DNA from: Ancalomicrobiaceae bacterium
Lineage (GTDB): Bacteria; Pseudomonadota; Alphaproteobacteria; Rhizobiales; Ancalomicrobiaceae
Assembly: GCA_031291595.1 (NCBI GenBank)
Contig: JARLIU010000266.1
Location: forward strand, 1 to 54,026
Direction of reading: 5' to 3'
DNA: 54,026 bases
A program made the translations under genes and the position numbers. The notes beneath the pieces were generated by a model. That model was not told the origin of the DNA, did not search any database, and saw only the letters and a program-made list of their open reading frames with translations. Positions 17,317 to 27,579 of the stretch are shown piece by piece (the stretch's first letter is position 1; each line of letters opens with the position of its first letter).

Positions 17317-18006
17317 TCACGCGACCGCGGCGAGCACGCTTGCAAAAATGCCGCGGCCGTCGGTGCCGCCCTGGATCGGCTCCACCAGATTTTCCGGGTG
17401 CGGCATCATGCCGAGCACATTGCCGGCCTCGTTCAGAATGCCGGCGATGTCGTTGACCGCGCCGTTCGGGTTGCCACCCGTGCCGCGGTTGCCCGCGGTG
17501 TCGACATAGCGGAACACCACCCTGCCCTCGCCTTCCAGCCGCTTCACCGTCTCGTCGTCGGCGAAATAGTTGCCCTCGCCGTGCGCCACCGGCGTGCGGA
17601 ACACCTCGCCGGCGGCATAGGCCGAGGAGAATGCGGTGTTGGCGTTGTCGACCCGCAGGTGCACCAGCTTGCAGACGAATTTCAGCGACGCATTGCGCAT
17701 CAGCACGCCCGGCAGCAGGCCGGCTTCGGTCAGGATCTGAAAGCCGTTGCACACGCCGAGGACGAAGCCGCCGCGCTCCGCATGGCGCCTGACCGCGGCC
17801 ATGATCGGGGCGCGCGCCGCAATGGCGCCGCAGCGCAGGTAATCGCCGTAGGAGAAGCCGCCCGGCACGACGACGACATCGACATCCGGCAGCTCGGTAT
17901 CGGCGTGCCAGACCATGTGCGCCTTGCTGCCGGAGACCACTTCAAGCGCATGCGCCATGTCGTTGTCGCGATTGATGCCGGGAAAAACGACGACCGCCGA
18001 TTTCAT
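17317..18006 (-). CDS. purQ: Phosphoribosylformylglycinamidine synthase subunit I (glutaminase)
   Basis: The 229-residue class I glutamine amidotransferase starts [17 protein letters not shown]. The nucleophile Cys is in [10 protein letters not shown] and the catalytic His/Glu region near [10 protein letters not shown] and the C-terminal MMPHPENL. It supplies ammonia to PurL. GAAGG lies upstream of the ATG at 18006. It sits between purS (141 bases upstream) and purL. Confidence 0.96.
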   Translation of the reverse strand: MKSAVVVFPGINRDNDMAHALEVVSGSKAHMVWHADTELPDVDVVVVPGGFSYGDYLRCGAIAARAPIMAAVRRHAERGGFVLGVCNGFQILTEAGLLPGVLMRNASLKFVCKLVHLRVDNANTAFSSAYAAGEVFRTPVAHGEGNYFADDETVKRLEGEGRVVFRYVDTAGNRGTGGNPNGAVNDIAGILNEAGNVLGMMPHPENLVEPIQGGTDGRGIFASVLAAVA

Positions 18007-18147
18007 CACGCGATGACCTTCGGGATAGAGGGGACGGAAACGCGGCGACCGATCGAAGCGGCCACCAGGGCGGAATCGCCGGCGGACCGGCGCGACCATT
18101 GCGGCCGGACATCCGTCGGCCGGTCGGCCGCAGCCGCGAACCGAGCG

Positions 18148-18387
18148 TCAGGCGAGGTCGATATGGTAATTTTCGATGACCGTATTGGCGAGAAGTTTCT
18201 CGCAGGCCTCGGTGAGCTTCGCTCTGGCCGCGGCCGGATCGGCCTCCGCCACATCGAGCTCGAAATACTTGCCCTGGCGGACGCCGTCGATGCCGGCGAG
18301 CCCGAAACTCTTGAACGCGCCCTCGATGGCCTTCCCCTGGGGGTCGAGCACGCCGGTCTTCAGCGTGACGATGATGCGGGCTTTCAT
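18148..18387 (-). CDS. purS: Phosphoribosylformylglycinamidine synthase subunit PurS
   Basis: The 79-residue PurS starts MKARIIVTLKTGVLDPQGKA and continues FKSFGLAGIDGVRQGKYFEL, the typical family sequence. It bridges PurL and PurQ in the complex. GAGGAG six bases upstream fixes the start. It is first in the purS-purQ-purL run, and the expected upstream neighbour purC is separated by a divergently oriented c-di-GMP gene. Confidence 0.96.
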   Translation of the reverse strand: MKARIIVTLKTGVLDPQGKAIEGAFKSFGLAGIDGVRQGKYFELDVAEADPAAARAKLTEACEKLLANTVIENYHIDLA

Positions 18388-18966
18388 GATCTCTCCTCGC
18401 AAGGTACGAGCCCGGCCCGACCTGCCTCGGGCCTGCCGTCGGTGGCCGACGTCGCCGGCACGCGGTCGTTGATCCGGCATGCGACACGGATCCGGGCATG
18501 CGGGCCATGGCCGCCCGCTTCTAGCCTTCGCAGCCGCGCGCCGCAACCTCTCATCAGCACCTTGACGACGGCCGGGCGGCGTACTTGCCTGGCCCGACCG
18601 GCTCCGGCCGGCCGGCCCGGACCTTCCCGACCACCACCGCCATGCCGCTCGCCCAGCCGCGGCACCCCTCCCCCGTCGCCCCTGACGCCGCTGCCGCCAA
18701 GCGCGAACGGCGCGCTCTGCCGCGTCTGCCCGCATCGCCGCCAGTCCCCAGCCGGTATTGATGACGAGACGCGCCGGTGCATCGTAATGGCGGCCATGAA
18801 ACATGTACTTTCTTGAATTCAACCCCTCGTCGAGTAGATTGTATTCCGTAAATGACTCTCCTAATCCAGAGCATTCCGCGTCACAGAACTGTCATGCACA
18901 GTCAACGACTTGTTTATTAACGCGCAATAGAGTGCGCGCGCAAAATCAACTTGGGGTGCCGGAATC
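18388..18966. other. Divergent intergenic region upstream of purS and the EAL/GGDEF gene
   Basis: The left half is GC-rich and featureless. The right part (about 18775-18960) is clearly AT-rich and is the likely promoter area for the EAL gene, with TTGTTTATTAACG near 18909. No gene with a ribosome site was found. Confidence 0.55.
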
Positions 18967-20790
18967 ATGAAATCTGACGTTCTTCAACAAGGACTGATGC
19001 AACGCTTCGCTGCAGGACAACTGATTTCATTTACCAAGTTGATCGTCGACACCGCATTCCAACCGATCGTCGAGATTTCGTCCGGCACCGTGTTCGGCTA
19101 CGAAACGCTGATGCGCGGGCACGACCGCCTCGGCTTTGCCTCGCCGCTCGATCTCCTCGACCAGGCGGCGCAGACCGCACAGCTGGCCCAGATCGAGCAA
19201 ATGGTGGCGAGCCGCGCCATCGCCAAATTCGCCGGCATCGGCATCGATCGGCAGCGCATGCTGTTCATCAATCTCGACACGCGGCTGATCGGAGAGCACC
19301 AGCGGCTGCTCGAAGCGCTCACGCAGCAGCTGCGGCAGGCCGGCGTGGCGCCGACCAACGTGTGCTTCGAACTGTCCGAACGCTTCGACAACATGCAGCA
19401 GCAGGGCTTCGTCGACTTCGTCGCGCTGTTGCGCTCGCTCGGCTTCAAGCTGGCCATCGACGATTTCGGCGCCGGCCACAGCGAGATGAAGCTCCTGTCC
19501 GATGTCTCCATCGATTACCTGAAGATCGACCGGCATTTCGTCTCCGGCCTCGATCACTCCGCCCGTCGCCGCCACGTGGTGCGCAATGTCGTCAACATGG
19601 CGCATGCGCTTGGCGTTCGTGTCATCGCCGAGGGAGTCGAGAGCGAGGCCGAGCTCGCCTGTTGCCGCGGCCTCGGCTGCGACATGGTGCAGGGCTGGTA
19701 CATAGGCTACCCGACCGTGCATATCGAGGAGCTGCAGGCGACCTACCAGCACGTGGTTTCCGCCGGCGTGCCGAAATCGCGGCTGCAGTCGATCGACGAG
19801 ATCCTGATCCGCCGCGAAATCGAAACCCTGCCGACGCTGAACGAGAGCGACGATCTCGATGCCGCCTTCGACCTGTTCAAGCGCAACCCGCATCAGACGT
19901 ATTTTCCGGTCGTCGACAGTTTCGGCGCGCCGGTCGGCATCGTGCAGGAACAGACGCTGAAGTACTTCATCTACCAGCCCTACGGGCGCGACCTCTTACG
20001 CAACCGCATCTACAAGCGCACCATCTCGTCGTTCATGACGGCGATGCCGATCGTCGATCTCGGGTCGGATGCCGAACGGCTGCTCGACGCCTTCGCCAAT
20101 GTCGAGGGCAGCGAATGCCTGATCCTCAGCCGGCAGATGCGGTATGTCGGCGTGTTGTCGGCGGCGGCGCTGTTGCGGATCCTCAACGAAAAGCAGCTCA
20201 AGTCGGCGCAGGACCAGAATCCGTTGACGACGCTGCCCGGCAATGGCGCCATCCGCGACTACGTGCAGGGCATGGTGCTCGACGGCGACCAGTCGCGCTA
20301 CTTCTGCTATTGCGACTTCGACTTCTTCAAGCCGTTCAACGACCACTATGGCTTCCCGCGCGGCGATCAGGCGATTTCGCTGTTCGCCTCGCTGATGCGG
20401 CGCTATTTCGTCGGCAACGGCCGCTTCCTCGGCCATGTCGGCGGCGACGACTTCTTCATCGGCATGACCGGGATCGGCGAGACCGAAGCCGAGGCGACGC
20501 TCTCGGCACTGCTCGGCGATTTTCGCCGCGAGGTCGCGCTGCTCTACGACGAGGAGGATCGCCGGGCCGGATTCATCACCGGCGTCGACCGGGCCGGATC
20601 GCTGCGCAATCATCCGCTGATGCGCTGCTCGATCGCCGCGCTGCATCTGCCGACCGGCCATATCACCTCGGACGTCAACCGCATCGGCGCCCATATCGCT
20701 GCACTGAAGTCGGAGGCCAAAGCGAGCGCCGCGGGCCTGGTATTCGCCGAATTCGGCACGCTGTTGCGCGGCGCCGACAAGGCAGCTTGA
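18967..20790 (+). CDS. EAL - CBS pair - degenerate GGDEF c-di-GMP protein
   Basis: The 607-residue protein has no membrane segment. EAL domain (about 25-255): ETL at 46-48, Asn102 in FINLD, Glu135 and Glu138 in ELSER, Asp165-Asp166 in IDDFG, Lys186, Glu222 in AEGVE and Gln242 are all present, so phosphodiesterase activity is likely. Two CBS repeats follow (about 280-410). The GGDEF domain ends the protein and has GGDDF at 492-496 instead of GG(D/E)EF, so it may only bind GTP or be weakly active. CBS modules usually sense adenine nucleotides. It lies inside the pur cluster, in opposite orientation. A GGGGTGCCGGAATC leader precedes the ATG. Confidence 0.9.
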   Translation: MKSDVLQQGLMQRFAAGQLISFTKLIVDTAFQPIVEISSGTVFGYETLMRGHDRLGFASPLDLLDQAAQTAQLAQIEQMVASRAIAKFAGIGIDRQRMLFINLDTRLIGEHQRLLEALTQQLRQAGVAPTNVCFELSERFDNMQQQGFVDFVALLRSLGFKLAIDDFGAGHSEMKLLSDVSIDYLKIDRHFVSGLDHSARRRHVVRNVVNMAHALGVRVIAEGVESEAELACCRGLGCDMVQGWYIGYPTVHIEELQATYQHVVSAGVPKSRLQSIDEILIRREIETLPTLNESDDLDAAFDLFKRNPHQTYFPVVDSFGAPVGIVQEQTLKYFIYQPYGRDLLRNRIYKRTISSFMTAMPIVDLGSDAERLLDAFANVEGSECLILSRQMRYVGVLSAAALLRILNEKQLKSAQDQNPLTTLPGNGAIRDYVQGMVLDGDQSRYFCYCDFDFFKPFNDHYGFPRGDQAISLFASLMRRYFVGNGRFLGHVGGDDFFIGMTGIGETEAEATLSALLGDFRREVALLYDEEDRRAGFITGVDRAGSLRNHPLMRCSIAALHLPTGHITSDVNRIGAHIAALKSEAKASAAGLVFAEFGTLLRGADKAA

Positions 20791-20911
20791 CCGGCCGGCG
20801 CGATCCGACCAGGGATCGCCTACCTGTCGAAAACGCAAACGCCGACCTTGCCGGCCGGCGTCCTGCAATCGGGGTCCCATGCGCCATCGTCCGGGCGAGA
20901 TGCCCGGCCGC

Positions 20912-21676
20912 TCACTGCACCAGCGTCGGGCCAGGCGTGGTGGTGGAAGCGTTGTCGTTGAGAATTCCGAGCCGGCGGGCGACTTCCTGATAGGCTTCCA
21001 GCATGCCGCCGAGATCGCGGCGGAAGCGGTCCTTGTCGAGCTTGTCGCCGGAGTTGATGTCCCACAGCCGGCAGCTGTCTGGCGAGATCTCGTCGGCCAG
21101 CACGATGCGCATCATGTCGCCTTCCCACAAGCGGCCGAATTCGATCTTGAAGTCGACGAGCCGGATGCCGACGCCGAGAAACAGACCGGACAGGAAATCG
21201 TTGACGCGGATGGCGAGCGCCATCACGTCGTCGATGTCCTGCGGGCTGGCCCAGCCGAAAGCGGTGATGTGCTCTTCCGACACCATGGGGTCGCCGAGTT
21301 CGTCGTTCTTGTAATAGAACTCGATGATCGAGCGCGGCAGCGCCGTGCCTTCCGGGATGCCGAGGCGGGTCGACAGCGAGCCGGCGGCGACGTTCCTGAC
21401 CACCACCTCGAGCGGGATGATCTCGACTTCGCGGATCAGCTGCTCGCGCATGTTGAGGCGACGCACGAAGTGGGTCGGCACGCCGAGCGCATTCAGCTGC
21501 GTGAAGATATATTCGGAGATGCGGTTGTTCAGCACGCCCTTGCCATCGATCACCGCGTGCTTCTTGTTGTTGAACGCGGTCGCGTCGTCCTTGAAGTGCT
21601 GGATCAGGGTCCCCGGCTCCGGCCCCTCGTAGAGAATCTTGGCTTTGCCTTCATAGATGCGGCGACGACGATTCAT
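20912..21676 (-). CDS. purC: Phosphoribosylaminoimidazole-succinocarboxamide synthase
   Basis: The 254-residue SAICAR synthetase begins [31 protein letters not shown], the family start in alphaproteobacteria. It has the signatures [13 protein letters not shown] and [13 protein letters not shown]. It joins aspartate to CAIR using ATP. An in-frame ATG at 21709 is a possible longer start, with GGAGAC upstream, but its 11 extra residues are not seen in the family. It lies on the same strand as purS-purQ-purL but is separated from them by the EAL gene. Confidence 0.96.
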   Translation of the reverse strand: MNRRRRIYEGKAKILYEGPEPGTLIQHFKDDATAFNNKKHAVIDGKGVLNNRISEYIFTQLNALGVPTHFVRRLNMREQLIREVEIIPLEVVVRNVAAGSLSTRLGIPEGTALPRSIIEFYYKNDELGDPMVSEEHITAFGWASPQDIDDVMALAIRVNDFLSGLFLGVGIRLVDFKIEFGRLWEGDMMRIVLADEISPDSCRLWDINSGDKLDKDRFRRDLGGMLEAYQEVARRLGILNDNASTTTPGPTLVQ

Positions 21677-22149
21677 GGGAACGTACCGTGAGGTTTTGAG
21701 GAAATCCATCTAGTCCGAAGTCTCCGCTCGTCGAGCTCGAATTCCGCGTGATACCGACCGCCGGCACGATCGAAGTCTGGCGGGCCTTAGGACTGGCCGA
21801 TTGGGAGACCGGCGGCCCGGTGGATGTGGTGGACGGGCGGAATCGTCCAGCCCTTCCATGTCACCATGAGCAACACTATCCGATCACCCGCCTGACGACA
21901 ATGATGCGTCCGCCTTACGCTGAATTGCACACCGGTCGCGTTCCGGTCAAAGCTTGCGGGCCGTCTTCAGCCCGCTTGGGCCGTCCGAGTGGCCCGCCGC
22001 CGCCCGCCGCAGGCTCGATCATCCCGTCGGAAGCATCAAAATGTGGCAAAAACGGGTCCCAAACCATTCTTCGCCGGCCCAACCCGATGTAACATGGGTA
22101 TCGGGCAATTACATTAGAAGAGGAAGGAGCAGCCTAAGGAGACCCGGTC
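21677..22149. other. Divergent intergenic region between purC and the ATPase zeta gene
   Basis: The region is about 470 bases with an AT-rich right end. It holds the inverted repeat CCCGAT-N11-ATCGGG (22083-22105), about 45 bases before the zeta start codon and near its promoter. No gene is recognised. Confidence 0.5.
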
Positions 22150-22470
22150 ATGTCAATCTTCGACCGACGCGAACAGGCCTTCGAAAACCGCTTCGCTCAC
22201 GACCAAGACGTTGAATTCAGGGCGGTCTCCCGCCGCAACCGACTTCTTGGTCTCTGGGCCGCAGAGCGGCTCGGTCTCGCGTCCGACGAGGCATCCAACT
22301 ATGCCCAGTCGATCGTTTTCGCCAATTTCGAGCATCCGGGCGTCGATATCTTCGGATTGCTGCGCCACGATCTCGCCAATGCCGGCATCGTCATCCCCGA
22401 CAGCGAAATCCGGCTGACGATGCAGAATCTGCTGCTGAAGGCCCGCGACGACATCCGCTCCGGCAATTGA
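22150..22470 (+). CDS. F1F0 ATPase inhibitor subunit zeta (DUF1476)
   Basis: The 106-residue protein MSIFDRREQAFENRFAHDQDVEF with RRNRLLGLWAAERLGL matches DUF1476, the zeta subunit that in Paracoccus and relatives blocks ATP hydrolysis by the F1 motor. It carries the expected acidic and helical C-terminal half. AGGAG lies eight bases before the ATG. Association with purC is the common alphaproteobacterial arrangement. High confidence. Confidence 0.93.
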   Translation: MSIFDRREQAFENRFAHDQDVEFRAVSRRNRLLGLWAAERLGLASDEASNYAQSIVFANFEHPGVDIFGLLRHDLANAGIVIPDSEIRLTMQNLLLKARDDIRSGN

Positions 22471-22575
22471 GCGGTTCGCGACCGCACCGATCGGCCGCAC
22501 CCGCCTCCGACGGGACAGGTCGTCGGAACCATCCGAACGCGGCGGCCAATGCCGACTACCCCGGAGTGGCGGGGT

Positions 22576-22605
22576 TGCACCGCCGGTGCCGGTCCGTTTT
22601 TCCCC
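22576..22605 (+). terminator. Weak hairpin followed by T run after zeta gene
   Basis: GCACC (22577-22581) and GGTGC (22585-22589) form a short stem, and a T run appears seven bases later. The distance makes this a doubtful terminator. Confidence 0.3.
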
Positions 22606-22624
22606 TCCCACCATCCGTCAGCCG

Positions 22625-23545
<921 letters not shown>

Positions 23546-24169
23546 GGTCTCCCTCGCGATACGGCCCTGATCCGCGCACCCGTAGATCACATTCCGGCCG
23601 TTCGACCAAGCGGTCAAAACCCGAACGCCTATTCGGCTTCGGCCAACGGCGATCCGGCTGGTCTTCCGATCAACCCGCCCTGCACGGCACAGTTGATCAC
23701 GCGAGGCAGATCGGCGCGGTGGGCCGGTGGCGCACAGGCTTGGATCGTTTGTCCGCAACCAGTTGGACGAATACTCTCATCCGACGCCTGACCATTCCGA
23801 CGTCGACGAGTCGCAAACTCATTTCCAGGTGTTTTTACTCAAATAGACAATATAAACTTCATGATTGGCATGAACTCTCAGTTCATAACTTTATTCTGGC
23901 AACGTAATGACAAATATTGCATCGCAACGTTTTGCCGCATTCAGACGAGGACTGATGTTACGCTTCGGATGATCGCCGGCCTTGCCCGGAACAATCCGCT
24001 TGTCTGTCGGCATCGAACACTATCCAAGCGTACAGCCGAGTCACATTCATGTTTTCTTAAGCGTAAGCGGCGACCATTCGGGCCGTCGCGCGATCGTGCG
24101 AGGCATTCTGTCGCGATGCGCGCCAAGAGTGCTGCACCCATTTGCGACTTCCTCCAATGGGGCAAGCCC
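23546..24169. other. Long intergenic region upstream of protoglobin chemoreceptor
   Basis: The region is 624 bases. Bases about 23820-23960 are strongly AT-rich and contain a perfect dyad listed separately. A frame open from 23861 runs into the chemoreceptor but does not look like part of it. No other gene is recognised. Confidence 0.55.
23870..23886. promoter_or_regulatory. Perfect dyad ATGAACT-CTC-AGTTCAT, candidate operator
   Basis: Seven-base arms flank three bases in the AT-rich region about 285 bases upstream of the protoglobin chemoreceptor. It could bind a dimeric regulator. No sigma-54 or known box is recognised. Confidence 0.4.
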
Positions 24170-25531
24170 ATGACCGCATCGACAGTCTCCAAAGTCCTTC
24201 CCACCGACCTCGACCGCGTCCGGCGTCTGCGCTTCATGAAGATCGATGCGGCCACGGGCGAGCTGCTGCGCGAGTTCTGGCGCATCGCCGAAACCAAGCT
24301 GCCCGACATGCTCGACATCTTCTACCGCCATGCCGCGTCCGAACCGGACCTGGCCAAGAAGATCGGCGCCCAGACGAAGCGGCTGAAAGATGCCCAGCTG
24401 GCGCACTGGGCGAAGCTGTTCGGCGGCCGGTTCGACGAACCGTACATGGAGGCGGTCCGGACCATCGGCGAGGTGCACAATCGGATCGGGCTCGAACCGC
24501 GCTGGTACGTCGGCGGCTACAACATGATCCTGTCGCAACTGACGGGATTGGCGATCGGAGCCTACCGCTGGCGGCCGGCGAAGCTGCAGGCGGTGATCAC
24601 GGCGATCAATTCGGCCGTCATGCTCGACATGGAGATCGCCATCTCGGTCTATCTCGATGCCCTGCTCAAGGATCGCATGGTCCGGCAGGAAAAGCTCGGC
24701 GAAGCGATCAAGCAGTTCGATGTCGACGTGGCGCAGGTGCTCGACAAGGTCGGGCATTCGGCCGGCGCCCTGCAGATCGAGGCCAACGGACTGGCGGCCA
24801 ATGCCGAGGAGACGTCGCGGCAGTCGGCGGCCGTGGCGGCGGCATCCGAGCAATCCGCCACCGGGGTGCAGCTGGTGGCCACCGCGACCGAACGGCTGAC
24901 GTCGTCGGTCGCCCGCATCGGCGAGCAGGTCGGCCAGTCGACGCGCATCGCCAATCAGGCGGTGTCGCAGGCCAACGCCTCGCGCAACACCATGGACGGG
25001 CTGGCCCAGACGGCGCAGAAGATCGGCGACGTCGTCAGCCTCATCGCCAATATCGCGTCACAGACCAACCTGCTGGCGCTGAACGCCACCATCGAGGCGG
25101 CCCGCGCCGGCGAAGCGGGGCGCGGCTTTGCCGTCGTCGCTTCCGAGGTGAAGAGCCTCGCCAGCCAGACGTCGAAAGCAACCGAAGAGATCGGCCAGCA
25201 GATCGGCGCCATCCAGATGGCGACGCAGCATTCGGTCAATTCAATCACCGCCATCGCCTCGACCATCCAGGAGATCAATTCGATCGCCACGTCGGTGGCC
25301 AGCGCCATCGAGGAGCAGGGCGTCTCGATCGCCCACATCTCACGCAACGTGCAGGAAGCCGCCACGAGCACGCAGGAGGTGTCGCGCAACATCTACGGCG
25401 TCAACGAGGCGGCGATGGCGACCGGCAAGACCTCGTCGGTCGTCCTCGGGGCAGCGAGCGATCTTGCCGGCGAAGCGGACAAGCTCAGGAAGCGGGTCGA
25501 CCAGTTCTTCGCCGCCATTGGCGCCGCATAG
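24170..25531 (+). CDS. Soluble chemoreceptor with N-terminal protoglobin (haem) domain, HemAT-like
   Basis: The 453-residue protein has no membrane segment. Residues about 15-170 are a globin-coupled-sensor domain with [26 protein letters not shown], and the likely haem-ligand His is His103, followed by WYVGGYNMI. The second half is a methyl-accepting signalling domain with [38 protein letters not shown] at the hairpin tip. It senses O2 or a similar gas and signals to CheA. The start ATG at 24170 has GGGG upstream. Alternative ATG 24118 is possible. It faces narK convergently. Confidence 0.92.
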   Translation: MTASTVSKVLPTDLDRVRRLRFMKIDAATGELLREFWRIAETKLPDMLDIFYRHAASEPDLAKKIGAQTKRLKDAQLAHWAKLFGGRFDEPYMEAVRTIGEVHNRIGLEPRWYVGGYNMILSQLTGLAIGAYRWRPAKLQAVITAINSAVMLDMEIAISVYLDALLKDRMVRQEKLGEAIKQFDVDVAQVLDKVGHSAGALQIEANGLAANAEETSRQSAAVAAASEQSATGVQLVATATERLTSSVARIGEQVGQSTRIANQAVSQANASRNTMDGLAQTAQKIGDVVSLIANIASQTNLLALNATIEAARAGEAGRGFAVVASEVKSLASQTSKATEEIGQQIGAIQMATQHSVNSITAIASTIQEINSIATSVASAIEEQGVSIAHISRNVQEAATSTQEVSRNIYGVNEAAMATGKTSSVVLGAASDLAGEADKLRKRVDQFFAAIGAA

Positions 25532-25601
25532 AGCGCGATGCTGTCGCATGAGATCATGCGACAGCTAAATTGGCGCTCCAAACTATTCATAGAGCGGGAT
25601 G
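25527..25601. repeat. Palindrome flanked by a direct repeat (intergenic repeat element)
   Basis: A perfect 12-base-arm palindrome at 25540-25565 (arms GCTGTCGCATGA and TCATGCGACAGC) lies between two copies of CATAGAGCGSGATG (25527-25540 and 25588-25601). The first copy contains the stop of the chemoreceptor. It is likely a dispersed Rhizobiales intergenic element. Confidence 0.65.
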
Positions 25602-25716
25602 AGCCTCTCGACGTGAGCGGTGGCGCGCGCGCCGCATCCACCGCGGTTCCGAAGGGGTTGCGACCGGCCGGCGACTGCCGGCCGACGCCAACGGGGGCAT
25701 GAGTCATCCGCCGCGA

Positions 25717-27210
25717 TCAGCCGACCTCGATCAGTTGTAGGCTGCCGTCGGGCATGACCTCGGCGATGGTTCCCTTCGGCTCGCGGAAGAACAGGAGAAT
25801 GCCGCCGAGCACTGCCAGTGCCGAACCGCCGATGGCCAGAAAGAAAATCTGCGGCGACGTCGACGACAGCAGCGTCAGATAGAGGACGCCGCCGACATTG
25901 CCGAACGCGCCGGCCAGCCCGGCAATCTGGCCGGTCAGGCGCCGCTTGATGATCGGGATGACGCCGTAGACCGCGCCGTTGGCGGCGTTGACGAACATCG
26001 AGCAGCCGATGGTGGCGGCAATTGCCAGCATCAGGCTTGAGCCGGCCGACATCGTCGACATCGCCAGGTAGCCGACGGCAACGCCGACGAGCACCATGAT
26101 CAGCACCGGGCGGCGGCCGATCCTGTCGCCGAGCCAGCCGCCGACCGGCCGGGCGAAGAAGTTGGTGCCGCCGAAGAAGCCTGCCACCAGGCCGGCTTGC
26201 GCCAGACCGAGGCCGAACGTGTCCTTGAAGAACAGCGGCAGCATGGACACGACCGCCAGTTCGCCGCCGAACGTCACCATGTACATCAGGCAGAGGACGG
26301 CGACCTGGACGAAGCGGAAGCGCTCGAATTCAGGGACCGGCCCCTTGAACACATGCGCGTTCACCCGCCACGACAGCAGCGCCTGGTAGAGGAACAGCGC
26401 GCTCAGCCCGGCGAAGATGAGGAACGTGATCCCATCCGAGAGGAACTTCAGCTTGCCCGGTCCGAGCTGCCAGGTCATCAGGCCGAGCGCCACGTACATC
26501 GGCAGTTGCATCAGCAGCAGCAGCACGAAGTCGCCGCGGCTCGTCACTTCCATGGCGGCCGCCTTCTTCGGCTTGAAGTAGGTGGCGCCCGCCGGCGTAT
26601 CGGTGACGGAGCGGTAGTAGACCACCGCGTAGACGATGGAGACGAGGCCGGTGACGCCGATCGCCCAGCGCCAGCCGTCCGGCCCACCGAACAGCGTCAG
26701 CAGCCAGGGCATCGTCAGCGCCGCGGCGGCGGAGCCGAAATTGCCGAAGCCGCCGTAGACGCCCTGCGCCGTGCCCATCTGCTTCGACGGAAACCATTCG
26801 CCGATCATGCGGATGCCGACGACGAAGCCGGCACCGACCAGTCCCAGGAGGAAGCGGGCAAGGGCCAGGGTGGCGAAATCCTGCGCCATCGCGAAGAACA
26901 GGCAGATGACGCCGGAGATGGCGAGCAGCGCCGCATAGGTGGCGCGCGGGCCGAAGCGATCGACGATGGCGCCGATGACGACGCGAGCCGGAATGGTGAG
27001 CGCCACGTTCAAGACGAGGATCGCCGAGACCTGTGCGTCGGATAGCGCGAATGTCGTGCGGATCGACGCCATCAACGGCGCGTGGTTGAACCAGACGAGG
27101 AACGACAGGAAGAACGCCAGCCAGCTCAGATGAAGAATTTTCATGCGTCCGCTGACGCGCAAAACCGAAAATTCAGGCACAGGGGTGCTGGACGTTGTAA
27201 CGTCGGCCAT
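25717..27210 (-). CDS. Nitrate/nitrite transporter, MFS, NarK type
   Basis: The 497-residue inner-membrane protein has about 12 transmembrane segments. It shows VYGGFGNFGSAAAALT and NAANGAVYGVIPIIKRRLTGQIAGLAGAFGNVGGVLY, both nitrate-nitrite-porter signature regions with G-rich motifs. It exchanges or imports nitrate or nitrite across the membrane. The start MADVTTSS is supported by AAGGA eight bases upstream. An ATG two codons earlier overlaps it. No nitrate reductase gene is in the window; the convergent oxygen-sensing chemoreceptor and nearby trHb fit a low-oxygen nitrogen theme, but this is inference. Confidence 0.92.
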   Translation of the reverse strand: MADVTTSSTPVPEFSVLRVSGRMKILHLSWLAFFLSFLVWFNHAPLMASIRTTFALSDAQVSAILVLNVALTIPARVVIGAIVDRFGPRATYAALLAISGVICLFFAMAQDFATLALARFLLGLVGAGFVVGIRMIGEWFPSKQMGTAQGVYGGFGNFGSAAAALTMPWLLTLFGGPDGWRWAIGVTGLVSIVYAVVYYRSVTDTPAGATYFKPKKAAAMEVTSRGDFVLLLLMQLPMYVALGLMTWQLGPGKLKFLSDGITFLIFAGLSALFLYQALLSWRVNAHVFKGPVPEFERFRFVQVAVLCLMYMVTFGGELAVVSMLPLFFKDTFGLGLAQAGLVAGFFGGTNFFARPVGGWLGDRIGRRPVLIMVLVGVAVGYLAMSTMSAGSSLMLAIAATIGCSMFVNAANGAVYGVIPIIKRRLTGQIAGLAGAFGNVGGVLYLTLLSSTSPQIFFLAIGGSALAVLGGILLFFREPKGTIAEVMPDGSLQLIEVG

Positions 27211-27579
27211 GAGCATTGTCCTTTTCGATGAGGAAACCGCTCGCGGACGACAGACTCCGAGCCTTCGACGGAAGGGTCTTCGGACATCAGGCATGGCGGA
27301 ACGGCGCTGTAGTCGGCACCGTTGCCGCATGACTGCAAATTTACGCATAGTGGACTTTCGCGCTCAAGGTTTAATCAGAAGGCATTTAGCTGAAATGTTG
27401 AGCAGCTGCGTCGCCGCATTTGGTGGCACGACCCGCGGCAGCAGCCATGATCCGCGCGCCCGCATGCGCCAACGTTCCGCCCCACGTCCCGGTCGTGCCC
27501 GGAGTCAAATCCGCTTGCACCGGGCTCGCGGCCCGGCCATCGTCCTCGTCGACGGCAACGAGGCGGGAGGGAGCCGAGC
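27211..27579. other. Divergent intergenic region between narK and HXXEE protein
   Basis: A 369-base region. It is AT-richer around 27330-27400. I looked for an FNR-type TTGAT-N4-ATCAA site and did not find one. No gene is recognised. Confidence 0.45.

Noticed and set aside
20912-21709. Longer purC start at 21709
   Set aside because: It has a GGAGAC-like site but adds 11 residues not typical of the family; [13 protein letters not shown] is the usual start, so 21676 was preferred.
24056-24064. CTTAAGCGT occurs upstream of both chemoreceptor genes (also 33991-33999)
   Set aside because: A shared 9-base word between two gaps of several hundred bases is expected by chance; only the second belongs to a full TTAA-N7-TTAA site.
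27211-27579. FNR/DNR box upstream of narK
   Set aside because: No TTGAT-N4-ATCAA-like sequence was found in this region by eye.
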